Positions 33,821 through 43,354 of a stretch of DNA of 43,403 bases are shown one piece after another. The DNA is from Neoconidiobolus thromboides FSU 785 (Eukaryota; Entomophthoromycota; Entomophthoromycetes; Entomophthorales; Neoconidiobolaceae): the NCBI GenBank assembly GCA_025603075.1, contig MU626424.1:1-43403 (forward strand). The letters are read 5' to 3'. Numbering within the stretch: position 1 is the stretch's first letter; each line of letters begins with the position of its first letter. The position numbers and the translations under genes were made by a program. The notes beneath the pieces were generated by a model. It had not been told where the DNA came from. It searched no databases and saw only the letters and a program-made list of their open reading frames with translations.

Positions 33821-36800
33821 ATGACCATTTTACCTCTAAACTTTTTGAGAGGAAGTTTAAACGGTAACTTAAAAAGGTTGAGTCAAAGCCTTTTAAATAC
33901 ACCGTCTCATAATGCTATAAATAATCTGTTTACAGTTGCAGGTAAAAACAAAGGTGAAATAAACCAAATCACCAAACCAATTGACAGTACTTTAATATTA
34001 AGCTTGACCCTTAAAAGAACTTTTTTTAATAGTGTAATAACTAGAGAAAAAGACAATGATGATAAAGATGATAAAAAAAACATTAAAATTGATGAGGAAA
34101 AAGAAGATAGTAAAGAAAGTGAAGCAAAAGAGGATAAAGAAGAGACTGAAGTAAAAGAAAAAAGCGAGGAAAAGAAGGAAGATTTGAAAAAAGAAAAGGA
34201 GGAAAAAAATAAAGAAGAAAAAGACGATAAAGACCAAGATCCCATTAATATTATCAAAAAAGCAGTATCAGTTATTGATAGTGGGATTCAAAAGCCTAGT
34301 GTACCTGAAGTTTACCCACAACTACTTTCGATTCCAATAACTAGAAGGCCATTGTTTCCAGGGTTTTATAAGGCAGTAGTAGTTAAAAACCCAGATGTTA
34401 TTTCGGCAATCAAAGAACTTATGAAGCGAGGACAGCCTTACATAAGTGCTTTTTTATTAAAGGATGATAATTTGGATATCGACACTATTGAGAATATGGA
34501 TCAGGTTTATAATGTAGGTGTGTTTGCTCAGATTACGTCAATTTTCCCTTCAACTTCAGGAGAAGAAAATTCCTTAACTGCTGTTTTATATCCACATCGT
34601 CGTATTAGAATGTCTTCAGTTATCAATGATCCAGTTGTAGAAAAAGAAAATAAAGAAGAATCCAATAAACCCATTGAAGCCAGTTTTGAAACGGAAGTCG
34701 ATAATGAAGGTAATTTAAATTCAAGAATTGATAATAATTTTATTAACAGTGCAATTTGTTAGATGAAAACGCTACAATTCAATCTAGTCTATTAAGAGGA
34801 AAATATGCTGTTTCTATATCAAATGTTGAAAATATTCAAGATGAACCATGTAATAAAAAGAACCCAATGGTACGTGCTATTACAACAGAAATGGTATCCG
34901 CTTTTAAAGATATTGCTGCACTTAACTCATTCTTTCGTGATCAAATTGCTAACTTTTCAGTCGCTCAATATGCTGGCAATGTATTTGATGAACCTGGTAA
35001 ACTTGCTGATTTTGCAGCTGCTATGTCTTCTGGTGAATCTAAAGAAATACAAGAGGTCCTTGAATCCTTGGTTATCGAAGAAAGGCTACAAAAATCTTTA
35101 GTTTTATTAAAGAAGGAATTGGTAAATGCACAATTGCAAAGTAAAATAAGTAAGGATGTGGATGCTAAGATAGCCAAAAGACAAAGAGAATATTACCTAA
35201 TGGAACAATTGAAAGGTATCAAAAGTGAATTAGGACTTGAATCCGATGGGAAAGATAAATTAGTCGAGCAATTTAAAGAAAAAGCAAATGAATTGAATAT
35301 GCCAGACGATGTACGTAAAGTATTTGATGAAGAGTTGATCAAATTAAACCATTTGGAACCAGCATCGAGTGAGTTTAATGTCACTCGAAATTATCTTGAT
35401 TGGCTTACAGTAATCCCATGGGGGAAACGAGGTCCAGAAAATTATGATTTAAAGAATGCTATCAAAGTATTAGATGAAGATCATTATGGCCTTAAAGATG
35501 TTAAAGATCGTATCTTGGAATTTATTGCAGTCGGGAAATTGAGAGGTACTGTTGAAGGTAAAATTATTTGTTTAGCTGGACCACCCGGAGTTGGTAAAAC
35601 ATCCATTGGAAAATCTATAGCTAGGGCTTTGGGTAGAGAATTTTATCGTTTCAGTGTGGGCGGGTTAACGGATGTTGCAGAAATCAAAGGGCATCGTAGA
35701 ACTTATGTTGGTGCTATGCCTGGTAAGGTAGTGCAAGCTTTAAAAAAGGTACAAACAGAAAATCCATTGATTCTTATCGATGAAGTCGACAAAATTGGTC
35801 GTGGACACCAAGGTGATCCTTCTTCAGCACTTTTAGAACTTTTAGACCCTGAACAAAATTCTAGCTTCTTAGATCATTATATGGATGTTCATATTGATTT
35901 ATCACGTGTCCTATTTGTATGTACTGCCAATGTCATTGATACAATACCTGGACCGCTTTTAGATCGCATGGAAGTCATTCAATTATCCGGTTATATTGCT
36001 GATGAGAAAGCAGCTATAGCCTCAAAATATTTGGCGCCTCAAGCTAAAGAAGCATGTGGCTTAGAGAATGTCCAAGTCGATTTACAACTAGATACCATCG
36101 AAGCTATTATCAAGAATTATTGTCGAGAATCAGGTGTTAGAAATTTGAAAAAATTTATTGAAAAAATTTATCGTAAAGTAGCATTCAAATTGGTAAAGGA
36201 GCATGAAGCTAAAGAGCCTGTTCCTCCAGCTACTGAAGAACCAACCAAACGTAAACGCAAATCTAAAAAGAATCAAGAAGTTCTAAAGTTGGATGTATCT
36301 GATGCTTCAGTTACTATTACTCCAGATTGCCTTAAAGAATATGTTGGTCCTCCTATCTTTACTTCAGATCGACTTTATGAAACAACTCCACCAGGTGTAG
36401 TTATGGGTTTAGCATGGACATCAATGGGTAAGATTTATCGTTATTATATTTTATTACTTATTAAACTTAAATAATATAGGCGGATCTTCTTTATATATTG
36501 AATCTGTTCTTGAGTCAGCTTTGAACTCGGAGTCAAAGCCAGGGTTTACACGTACCGGTCAACTTGGAGATGTCATGAAAGAATCTTCGACAATTGCTTA
36601 TACCTTTTCACGCAGCTACTTGGCAAGAAAGTTCCCAAACAACCACTTTTTTGATAAAGCATCCGTGCATCTACACGTACCAGAAGGAGCCACTCCAAAA
36701 GATGGACCTTCTGCTGGTATAACTATGACCACTTCTTTGGTATCTCTTGCCCTAGATAAACCTATTGCCCCAACAGTAGCAATGACTGGCGAAATTACAT

Positions 36801-37033
36801 TAACTGGTAAGGTACTAAAGATTGGAGGCTTAAAAGAAAAGACTATTGCTGCTAAAAGGTCAGGAGTTACTACAATTATTTGCCCGGGAGCTAACAAGCC
36901 GGATTGGGAAGAGTTAGAAGATTATATTAGAGAAGGGTTAACTTGTCATTTTGTTGAATGGTTTGATGAGATACCACCTATTTTGGAATTGACTACGGAT
37001 AACAGGAAGCCTATACCTGTTAAAAATGATTAA
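33821..37033 (+). CDS. PIM1: Mitochondrial Lon protease (Pim1/LONP1)
   Basis: ATP-dependent protease of the mitochondrial matrix, removing damaged proteins and binding mtDNA. Exons 33821-34709, 34763-36427 and 36480-37033 give 1035 residues. The ATG at 33821 starts a basic, serine-rich presequence ([20 protein letters not shown]). A lysine/glutamate/aspartate-rich segment (about residues 70-145) follows, then the substrate-binding N-domain ([12 protein letters not shown]), a helical middle ([18 protein letters not shown]), Walker [10 protein letters not shown] near 569, Walker [10 protein letters not shown], and [13 protein letters not shown]. Protease signature DGPSAGI with Ser929 and [14 protein letters not shown] with Lys972 form the Ser-Lys dyad. 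A KRKRKSKK patch with TEEPT lies between the AAA and protease domains, where yeast Pim1 also carries an insertion. Complete and probably active. Confidence 0.97.
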
Positions 37034-37259
37034 AAATTAATTTTAAAAATTAAAATTAAATTATAATTTAAATTGAATTATTTATTATACTTTATAAAAT
37101 GACAAAAATAAATTTAAATGGATTAAATAATGATTGGCTTAAAGATAGTAACTTTTTAATAGTATCTTTCAAAAACAAAAATAACTAACATTATCAATTA
37201 TAAGCATTAATTATATAGAGATTAGAGTATTATGCTAGTTCCCCTGCCACTTATAAAAT

Positions 37260-37576
37260 TTAGTTAGAATGAATTATAGTAATAACAAATAGCTTTACCT
37301 TCATACCATCAACCGCTTGCACATGTTTGTATTCATCTTTTATAGACTTTACATTTTTATAGCTTATCCTCCTGTTAATACCTATTTTGTTATTTTTAGC
37401 CAGCTGATAATTGAATTAGAAGTTATCATAAAATTATTTTATAAAAGTCTTACTTTTTTTAGTCGATTTTCAGTAGCTAATAAAAGTTTGGCTTGATCAA
37501 TTTCACCTTGATTAATGTATTTGAACTCTTTGTCGAGTTCTTTATCATTACTTAACTTTGGACAACAATTTCCCAT
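37260..37576 (-). CDS. Small N-myristoylated protein, SVIP-like paralogue A, 88 residues
   Basis: Two exons, 37576-37454 and 37403-37260. MGNCC at the start gives Gly2 for N-myristoylation and Cys4/Cys5 for palmitoylation, so membrane anchoring is likely. Residues 28-38, QAKLLLATENR, fit the p97/VCP-interacting motif (R-x5-A-A-x2-R) except that the first Arg is Gln and the second Ala is Thr. Exon 2 reads LAKNNKIGINRRISYKNV and then KDEYKHVQAVDGMKVK, the latter resembling the end of the paralogue at 38564-38985. The last nine residues (LFVITIIHSN) read past the point where the paralogue stops. Function by family: animal SVIP inhibits ER-associated degradation by binding p97/VCP; the function here is inferred. 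Weak conservation leaves the possibility that exon 2 is mis-joined. Confidence 0.65.
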
Positions 37577-38563
37577 TTTTTATTTTTTATTTTTTATTTT
37601 GATTTCTTTTACCTTTATATACTTTTCAATTTAACTTGAATTTTTTATAAATTCCTGTTTGATTTACCTTTTTAATATCTAGAACTTATTTTGGAAAGTT
37701 TTGGAACAACAGAATAAGTACCACTTTCCAAATTTTTTTAAGATGGATAATATTAAATTATTCAAGCCTTCACCTTTTAAAATAGTATGTTAATGTCCCA
37801 TAATAGCATCATATCATAAAAAGTAGGTATAGTTTAATATAAATAGTGTAACAAAGGTAGAAATAACCACTTATAAAAAAATTTACTGATTGATAGCTTT
37901 TTATACTTTGTTCTATTTACTCAGAATCCGCAGCATTAGAATAATAATGTAATCAGTGTTTATTTCTATTATATTTGCTTAATAGCTTATCTTGTACTTT
38001 TGTTCAAGATAAGTTACTAATCCCTATTAGTGTCATTTCATTATTCCATTAAAAATCCTTTATTTTTTTGATAGTTTATATCTTGAGTTTTATGTTATAA
38101 GCTACTTGCTGTAACAAATTTTATCCAAGAATACTAATATTATTAGTACAAGCTTAAAGCATCCTGAAAAGTAATCTTAACCAGTAATAATAGACTATCA
38201 TTATTAAATATGTTATATATTAAACGTTTATTTTGCAAACATTGTATGATTTAAATTATATATATGATTTTAGTAAATGTTATGAAGATAAAGTACCAAT
38301 TTAGGATAGTGGAAGATCCTTAATTACCATTATCCATATGGAATTAAAATAAAAAATAACTAAATATAAAACAGTAGCTAATTATTCTTATAAATTATAT
38401 TATAGATTAAACTGATTTTCGATTCCAACAATACTAAACTTAACAAACAGGCTTTCAAAAATAGAAAATAGCAACATAAAATTGACTTAAAACCATCTTT
38501 CCCCCTTTCTTAATCAGCTCTCCACTAAAAAATATTACTATCAATCCATCTTTATAATCGACG
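37577..38563. other. Spacer between the two SVIP-like paralogues
   Basis: Includes poly-T/A runs upstream of paralogue A and otherwise AT-rich DNA with no gene or repeat recognised. Confidence 0.35.
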
Positions 38564-38985
38564 TTATTTCTTTACCTTCATGCTGTCTTCAAGTTGTTTT
38601 TGTTCATAATCTTCTTTAGCATAATCACTCAGTTTTTTGGTTTTTTCTTCTTGGAGCTTTTGGCTTAGTTTGCCTTGTCCTTTTTGGGAACCTCGGGTAC
38701 TGGCCTATTTATACAATCAGTTTAATATTTTACCAACTAGTAATCGAATTTTACCTCTTGCAACCTTTTTTCTGTAGCTTCTAAAATTTTCTGCCTACTA
38801 ATTTCACCTTGTTCCTTATTACTTTTAGCAGCTGGCACTGGTTTTGTAACTGTGCCAGATCTAATCGGTTCTAGCGGAATGGTCTCTGAATTACCTCCCA
38901 GCCTTTGTCCTTTTCCCGCTAGAGTTTTACTCGTGCCTTTATTTATGCGATCTGGTTTAGCTTCTCTTCCACAACAGTTTCCCAT
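38564..38985 (-). CDS. Small N-myristoylated SVIP-like protein, paralogue B, 123 residues
   Basis: Exons 38985-38755 and 38704-38564. MGNCCGREAK has the Gly2 myristoylation and Cys4/Cys5 palmitoylation signal. Residues 64-74, RQKILEATEKR, match the p97/VCP-interacting motif R-x5-A-[AT]-x2-R, followed by LQEASTRGSQKG, which parallels the RQKEAASRG of animal SVIP. A linker of about 50 residues (AGKGQRLGGNSETIPLEPIR) lies between anchor and motif. The tail KGQGKLSQKLQEEKTKKL resembles the fungal SVIP-like family tail (GKLxxxLxxQK). The same overall plan occurs in paralogue A, 1 kb downstream in the same orientation. A role in recruiting Cdc48/p97 to membranes is inferred. Confidence 0.75.
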
Positions 38986-39299
38986 ATTATACTTTAATGA
39001 AAAATGAGTTTCAATTTATCAAGTTTTTATACTTAAATTTTATTTCACTAGCCAATTAATCCTCTAAAGATGCTAAAGTAGGTTCAGATAAGGAAATTTA
39101 CCCAATAAATTAGTTTGTGACTTGGTTTTTATAGCTTATGTAAAGTCAGGTTTATTATCCAATCATAATCTAAGATTTAGATGAGAATTTTAATTTTATG
39201 TTATTTTAAAATTTCAATGCCTTCTTATCGAATATATTAAGGTTTTATTTATTTTATAAAATTCAACATTTGGATCCAGCATTATATTGGTATAACAGC
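38986..39299. other. Divergent spacer, paralogue B (-) and coiled-coil gene (+)
   Basis: 314 bases between two start codons; the promoters of both are expected here. No motif recognised. Confidence 0.35.
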
Positions 39300-40294
39300 A
39301 TGAGATCAAGTGGTGATACAAAGAGTGAAGTTGTAGTAAAACAAATTTATAACTAAATTAAAATTAAAGTGATAATATTTTAAAGGAGACAAGCAGCGTA
39401 AGCGCAACTAAAATAAATCAAATTATGAAGCTTAAGTATAAAACTCAAAAAGTAATGGTAGATATATATTGTTTGAATTTTAAATAAATTTCATGTTGTG
39501 TAGCTATTAAAGCCAAACCATTCAGCACCTATATATCTATCAAAAAAAGATGAGTTTACCATTGATGAGCTTAAACAAAATTGTCTTCCAATACAAAATA
39601 CAGTAAATTATATTTTATATTAATTGGTAACTAAACTTAGCATTAGGCACCTGCTGGTAATTCTTAAATTTACATCGATTATTAACACATTGAATTATAA
39701 ACTTTAATAGATCATATAGTACATATCAGCTCATTGAGTCGAATACTTGAAAAAGAAATAATAGCCAAATCGAATGAGCTGAGACTAAAAATAATTCTGA
39801 ACTATGAAATGAGGAAGAAAGTGCTTGATTTGTGTAGTAAATCAGATTATTTGGGTAATCTAGAAGTTGAAAACGGAAAATTATTGAAGGAGACCAAAGC
39901 GAACGATCAGTATAATGAAAGAGCTATTAATCAACTTAAAGTATTTATGGAAAAATATGATCAGATAATAGAGGAAAGATCGATGCAACTTATTGAGTTG
40001 TATGAAAAAAATCAAAATTTGAAAAATCAAAATAAGGAGTTTATGAAAGTTTTGCTTTCTGCTTTAGAAAAGGATGATGCCATTATGGATATCGAGAATA
40101 CTAAAAGACCTGAGATATCATCTTCGAATTTGAGTTTTTTCTGGAGTTATAGTAAAAAACTTGGTTATGATTTATATCAGGCACAGTTGAAAGTGAATGA
40201 GTTGATTAAAGAAAATAATGAGGTATTATAATTAGTATATACTATTAGATTGATTCATTACTTTTAGCTTCAAACAAAGTCAATAGATTCTTAA
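39300..40294 (+). CDS. Coiled-coil protein of unknown function, 249 residues, with a microexon
   Basis: Six exons can be chained: 39300-39335 (MRSSGDTKSEVV), 39386-39451, 39504-39602, 39647-39656 (10 bases), 39711-40222 and 40268-40294. The 10-base exon GCACCTGCTG is needed to keep the long exon in frame: exon 3 ends in phase 0 and the long exon reads only in phase 1. Residues about 80-200 are a heptad-rich coiled coil (LSRILEKEIIAKSNEL, ENGKLLKETKAND, LIELYEKNQNLKNQNKEF). The N-terminal part (LLKPNHSAPIYLSKKDEF) is not low-complexity and may be a conserved docking segment. No signal peptide or membrane segment. I do not recognise the family. The alternative is that the gene starts inside the long exon; the clean splice sites before it argue for the longer form. 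Confidence 0.6.
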
Positions 40295-40570
40295 GACAAT
40301 GGACTCTAAATAAACTATTTGTTTGCTTTTCTATTTATAAAAAAATAAAATATTCAATTCTTTACTTTGAAAATATCTCAATGAATTAGAATTATGTTTA
40401 ACTCTTAATATAATATTAAATGATTAATTAGAGAATAACGCTATTATAATATTAGAAGAATAAGTTAATAAATATTTCATCTATCAGAATAAAAAGTTGC
40501 TTTAAATTAGCCTACTTAATTTAATTAAAAAAACTCAATATATTTTATTAAATAAAAATAAAAAAATCCG

Positions 40571-41129
40571 TTAATTAGAAGCAAATAATACAATCCCAAC
40601 ACAAACCAAGATTACTTCAACGCTCATTTTAGTAGTAACTGACTTGGAATCAAAGATAGATGGTGTCTTGGCAGTGGAAGTTGAAGTAGTTAATGTTGAG
40701 GAAGAAGCGACGGTATTATTTGGCTTTTTAGTTGAGTCATCAACATTACATACGTATTTTTTGACACAATCTTGGGCACAAGAATTGTTATCCCCACAAT
40801 CAGCAAGGCAATTGGTCCCCTTGATTTGACATGTTGCAAATGAGGCTGGGAATGTGAGGTCTAAAAGCAATGTTAGTTTCATTTTTTGTTTATAATAAAA
40901 TCAAAGTCTTACTAGATGGACTAACGGTATATTGGTTTCCACATATACAACTGAAGTTGAAGGTATCTGGATCACAAGTGTTCACGGTATCAGATGAACC
41001 TATGTTGGAACATACAGTGGAGCACGTCTGTATATTTCTTTCACATACCTCAGGCCTCTGACTATCATCATAGACTTGGGCTAAGATTATATATTGATAG
41101 AAGAGAAATATTATTGCAATTAATTTCAT
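40571..41129 (-). CDS. GPI-anchored-type 12-cysteine surface protein, DUF7707-like
   Basis: Exons 41129-40913 and 40860-40571 give 168 residues. Residues 1-18 (MKLIAIIFLFYQYIILAQ) are a signal peptide. Twelve cysteines follow: Cys29, 36, 40, 52, 61, 63, 83, 90, 94, 100, 104, 110, with NTCDPDTFNFSCICGN and GTNCLADCGDNNSCAQDC as landmarks. Residues 111-150 are serine/threonine-rich, and the end VEVILVCVGIVLFASN is a GPI-attachment type hydrophobic tail. The cysteine order and the CDPDTFxFSCxC stretch recall fungal GPI-anchored DUF7707 proteins; I infer that link from memory of the pattern and it needs a profile search. Likely at the cell surface or wall. Intron phase 1; the other two phases of exon 2 would destroy the cysteine frame. 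Confidence 0.78.
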
Positions 41130-41936
41130 AATTTGAGTACTTAAAATAAATAAAGTGGGAGTTCATTTCTTTTTTGCTTGCTTTTATGATTCGATTTTTA
41201 TTAGGCAGTTGTTTGTTTAATTTAATTTAATTTGAAAGCCGCTCCCTCATCTATTAATAAATTTAAACTACCTTGTAGATTACCAAGCATTATAAAAAGT
41301 GTTAGGAATTCTAAAGTTCCTGTTTAACCTGTTTTGTTTAATCAGTTACTTTTGGTTAAAATAAAATTTAGTGAAGTCACCTTGTATAAAAATAGCTTAA
41401 TTTATTTTTATCTAGTGTTTTTTGTATATAAATAGAACGTTATTTATAATTACTATTTGATTTTTGAAGTTTGGATCAAAAATCTCTTGGCTGGAAACTA
41501 AAGTGGTGTGGAAACTGCTTTTATCTTATCACTTTATTTATGCGTAATCTAATTTGATTTCTTGAACTGAAAATTAAATGCTTATTTGCTAAAAAATTTA
41601 ATTGTTTTTAAAGTTAGTTAGCTTAGTATATAATAATAATATTATTATAAATGTTCTATTAACTGAATATTAGAATAGTCAAAGGTAAGAAATTTAATAA
41701 AATAATATAAATCAGCAGTTTTTTTATTAAGTTTTTTGCTTACAGTTGGTAATTATTAGCTAATAAAATACTTGGAAAAAAAATATAATTATATTTTTGA
41801 AATTAGAAAAGTTTAAAACACAAACATTATATAAATATAACAAACTTCAGGCAGATTATATATATTTTTATAATATTATAAATTCAATTTATTAAATAAT
41901 TAGATAAAAAAGTTAATAAATGTTATTGTGAAATCT
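41130..41936. other. AT-rich spacer before the LTR nest
   Basis: No gene or repeat recognised up to the first LTR at 41937. Confidence 0.35.
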
Positions 41937-42490
41937 GGTACTCAGGGTTTGGAGTCAAGGACAGCTATTGCTGGGTTGACTACACTATAAGTCGAAAGGT
42001 CTTAGTTTATGTAACTAAGATAGACTTGGATTATGAGGAATAGCACGTAATAGGTTACAAGCTATATAAGACAAATAGAATAGACAATACTAATGTAAAT
42101 CTATGTAAAATACTATTAAGAAAACTTAGTGGCTTTATTAAACGTTCGAGATATCAGGGATTAATTCAGTTAAAAAGCCTCGAACTACTATACGGGGATG
42201 TATTTTTATGTTTAAGAATTTTACTAACAATTTTTCCGCTTAAATAGTGCTTAAAAGATACAAAAAGTAATGAGTCCAAAAAAAACATCCCCATACTCTG
42301 TAAACTTTTATACTCTGAAAAGTATAAATATCAAAATGAGAAGATAATATTCTTTTGGATGGAGCTAGAAATTCTCATAACAAATCAAAATAAGAACATG
42401 GGATTGATTTCCTCTGAACTCGAGAACACAACAGCTTAGGCGATTATTATGCTATAATTAACCATGGGACTGACAAAGCGATATTTCACA
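41937..42490 (+). mobile_element. Solo LTR (LTR copy 1) with 5-base target duplication
   Basis: Starts TGTGAAATCTGG and ends GCGATATTTCACA, an 8-base inverted end (TGTGAAAT/ATTTCACA) with the TG...CA termini of LTRs. GTTAT precedes (41932-41936) and follows (42491-42495), a 5-base target duplication. 554 bases including a MITE (42193-42293 plus one TA), so about 451 bases originally. No internal region, hence a solo LTR. Alternatives such as a non-LTR DNA transposon with 5-base duplication are less likely but possible. Confidence 0.8.
42193..42293 (-). mobile_element. MITE copy 8, inserted in LTR copy 1
   Basis: CGGGGATGTATTTTTATG to AAAAAACATCCCCA, flanked by TA (42191-42192, 42294-42295). 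LTR copy 2 at the matching point (GAGTTATTATATTC) has no insert and a single TA-rich site, so it is an empty site. Confidence 0.88.
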
Positions 42491-42590
42491 GTTATTAAAC
42501 TTGTGATTTTAATAATAGTAGTTTAAATATTAAGCCATTTAAGCTAAGATTTAACTAATATTTCTCATATTATGCTAATTTTAAATAAAC

Positions 42591-42981
42591 TGTGAAATCT
42601 GGTACTCAGGGGTTGGTGTTAAAAGCAATCCTTCCTTGATTGATTAGTCGTAAGTCGAAAGGCCTTTAGTTTATATAGCTAAAGTAGATTTGAATTATGA
42701 AGAATAGCACATAATAAGCTATAGGCTATGTAAGATAAATAGAATAGACAGTATTATTGTAAAATCTATATAAAATACTATCAGGAAGATTTAATAGCTT
42801 TACTAAGGGTATAGTATCAGATAGAAATTCAGTTAAAAAGCCTCGAGTTATTATATTCTAAATTCTCTTTTATACTCCAACAAGTATGGATATCGAGACG
42901 AAAAGGTAACGTTCTTTGGAGTGAAATTAGAAATTCTTACAGTAAATCAAAGTAAGAGCATGGGGTTGATTGTCTCTGAAC
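42591..42981 (+). mobile_element. LTR copy 2, interrupted at its 3' part
   Basis: Starts TGTGAAATCTGGTACTCAGG and runs parallel to copy 1 (about 75-80% alike by eye) to GATTGTCTCTGAAC at 42981, where copy 3 begins in reverse. It lacks the last roughly 80 bases of the LTR, expected beyond the right edge if copy 3 is an insertion. Confidence 0.75.
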
Positions 42982-43354
42982 TGTGAAATATTGGTTTGTC
43001 AGTCCCATGGTTGATTATAGCATAATAATCGCCTAAGCTGTTGTGTTCTCGAGTTCAGAGGAAATCAGTCCCACGTTCTTGATTTGATTTACTATGAGAA
43101 TTTCTAGCTCCATCCCAAAGACTATTATGGTCTCGTTTTGATATAGGGGTGTTTTTTTTGGCTTCATTATTTTTTCCATCTTTTAAGTGGTATTTGAGCG
43201 GAAAAATTATTAGCAAAATTATTAAATATAGAAATACATCGTCATATCTATATTTATCGGAGTATAAAAGAGATTGTTCAACATAACAACTCGAGATTTT
43301 TTAATTGAATTCCGTAATGTTGTGGGTTTAATAAATGGACTAGATCTTTCTGAT
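42982..43354 (-). mobile_element. LTR copy 3, reverse, inserted in copy 2 and itself interrupted
   Basis: Begins TGTGAAATATTGGTTTGTCA, the reverse complement of the copy 1 end, and continues in reverse through the GTTGTGTTCTCGAGTTCAGA stretch, a MITE (43144-43244) and an AT region to 43354, where LTR copy 4 starts. The break point matches TCTTCCTGAT in reversed copy 2. The first half of the LTR is therefore outside the window. Confidence 0.75.
43144..43244 (+). mobile_element. MITE copy 9, inserted in LTR copy 3
   Basis: TAGGGGTGTTTTTTTTGGC to AATACATCGTCA with TA on both sides (43142-43143, 43245-43246). LTR copy 1 shows the empty site GTATAAATATCAAAATGAG with one TA at this point. Confidence 0.88.

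Noticed and set aside
33907-34257. Minus-strand serine/phenylalanine-rich ORFs opposite Lon
   Set aside because: They are the antisense of the K/E/D-rich codons of Lon; no independent features.
40644-41061. Plus-strand ORFs over the GPI-type protein
   Set aside because: Shadows of the minus-strand gene, which has a signal peptide, in-phase intron and ordered cysteines.
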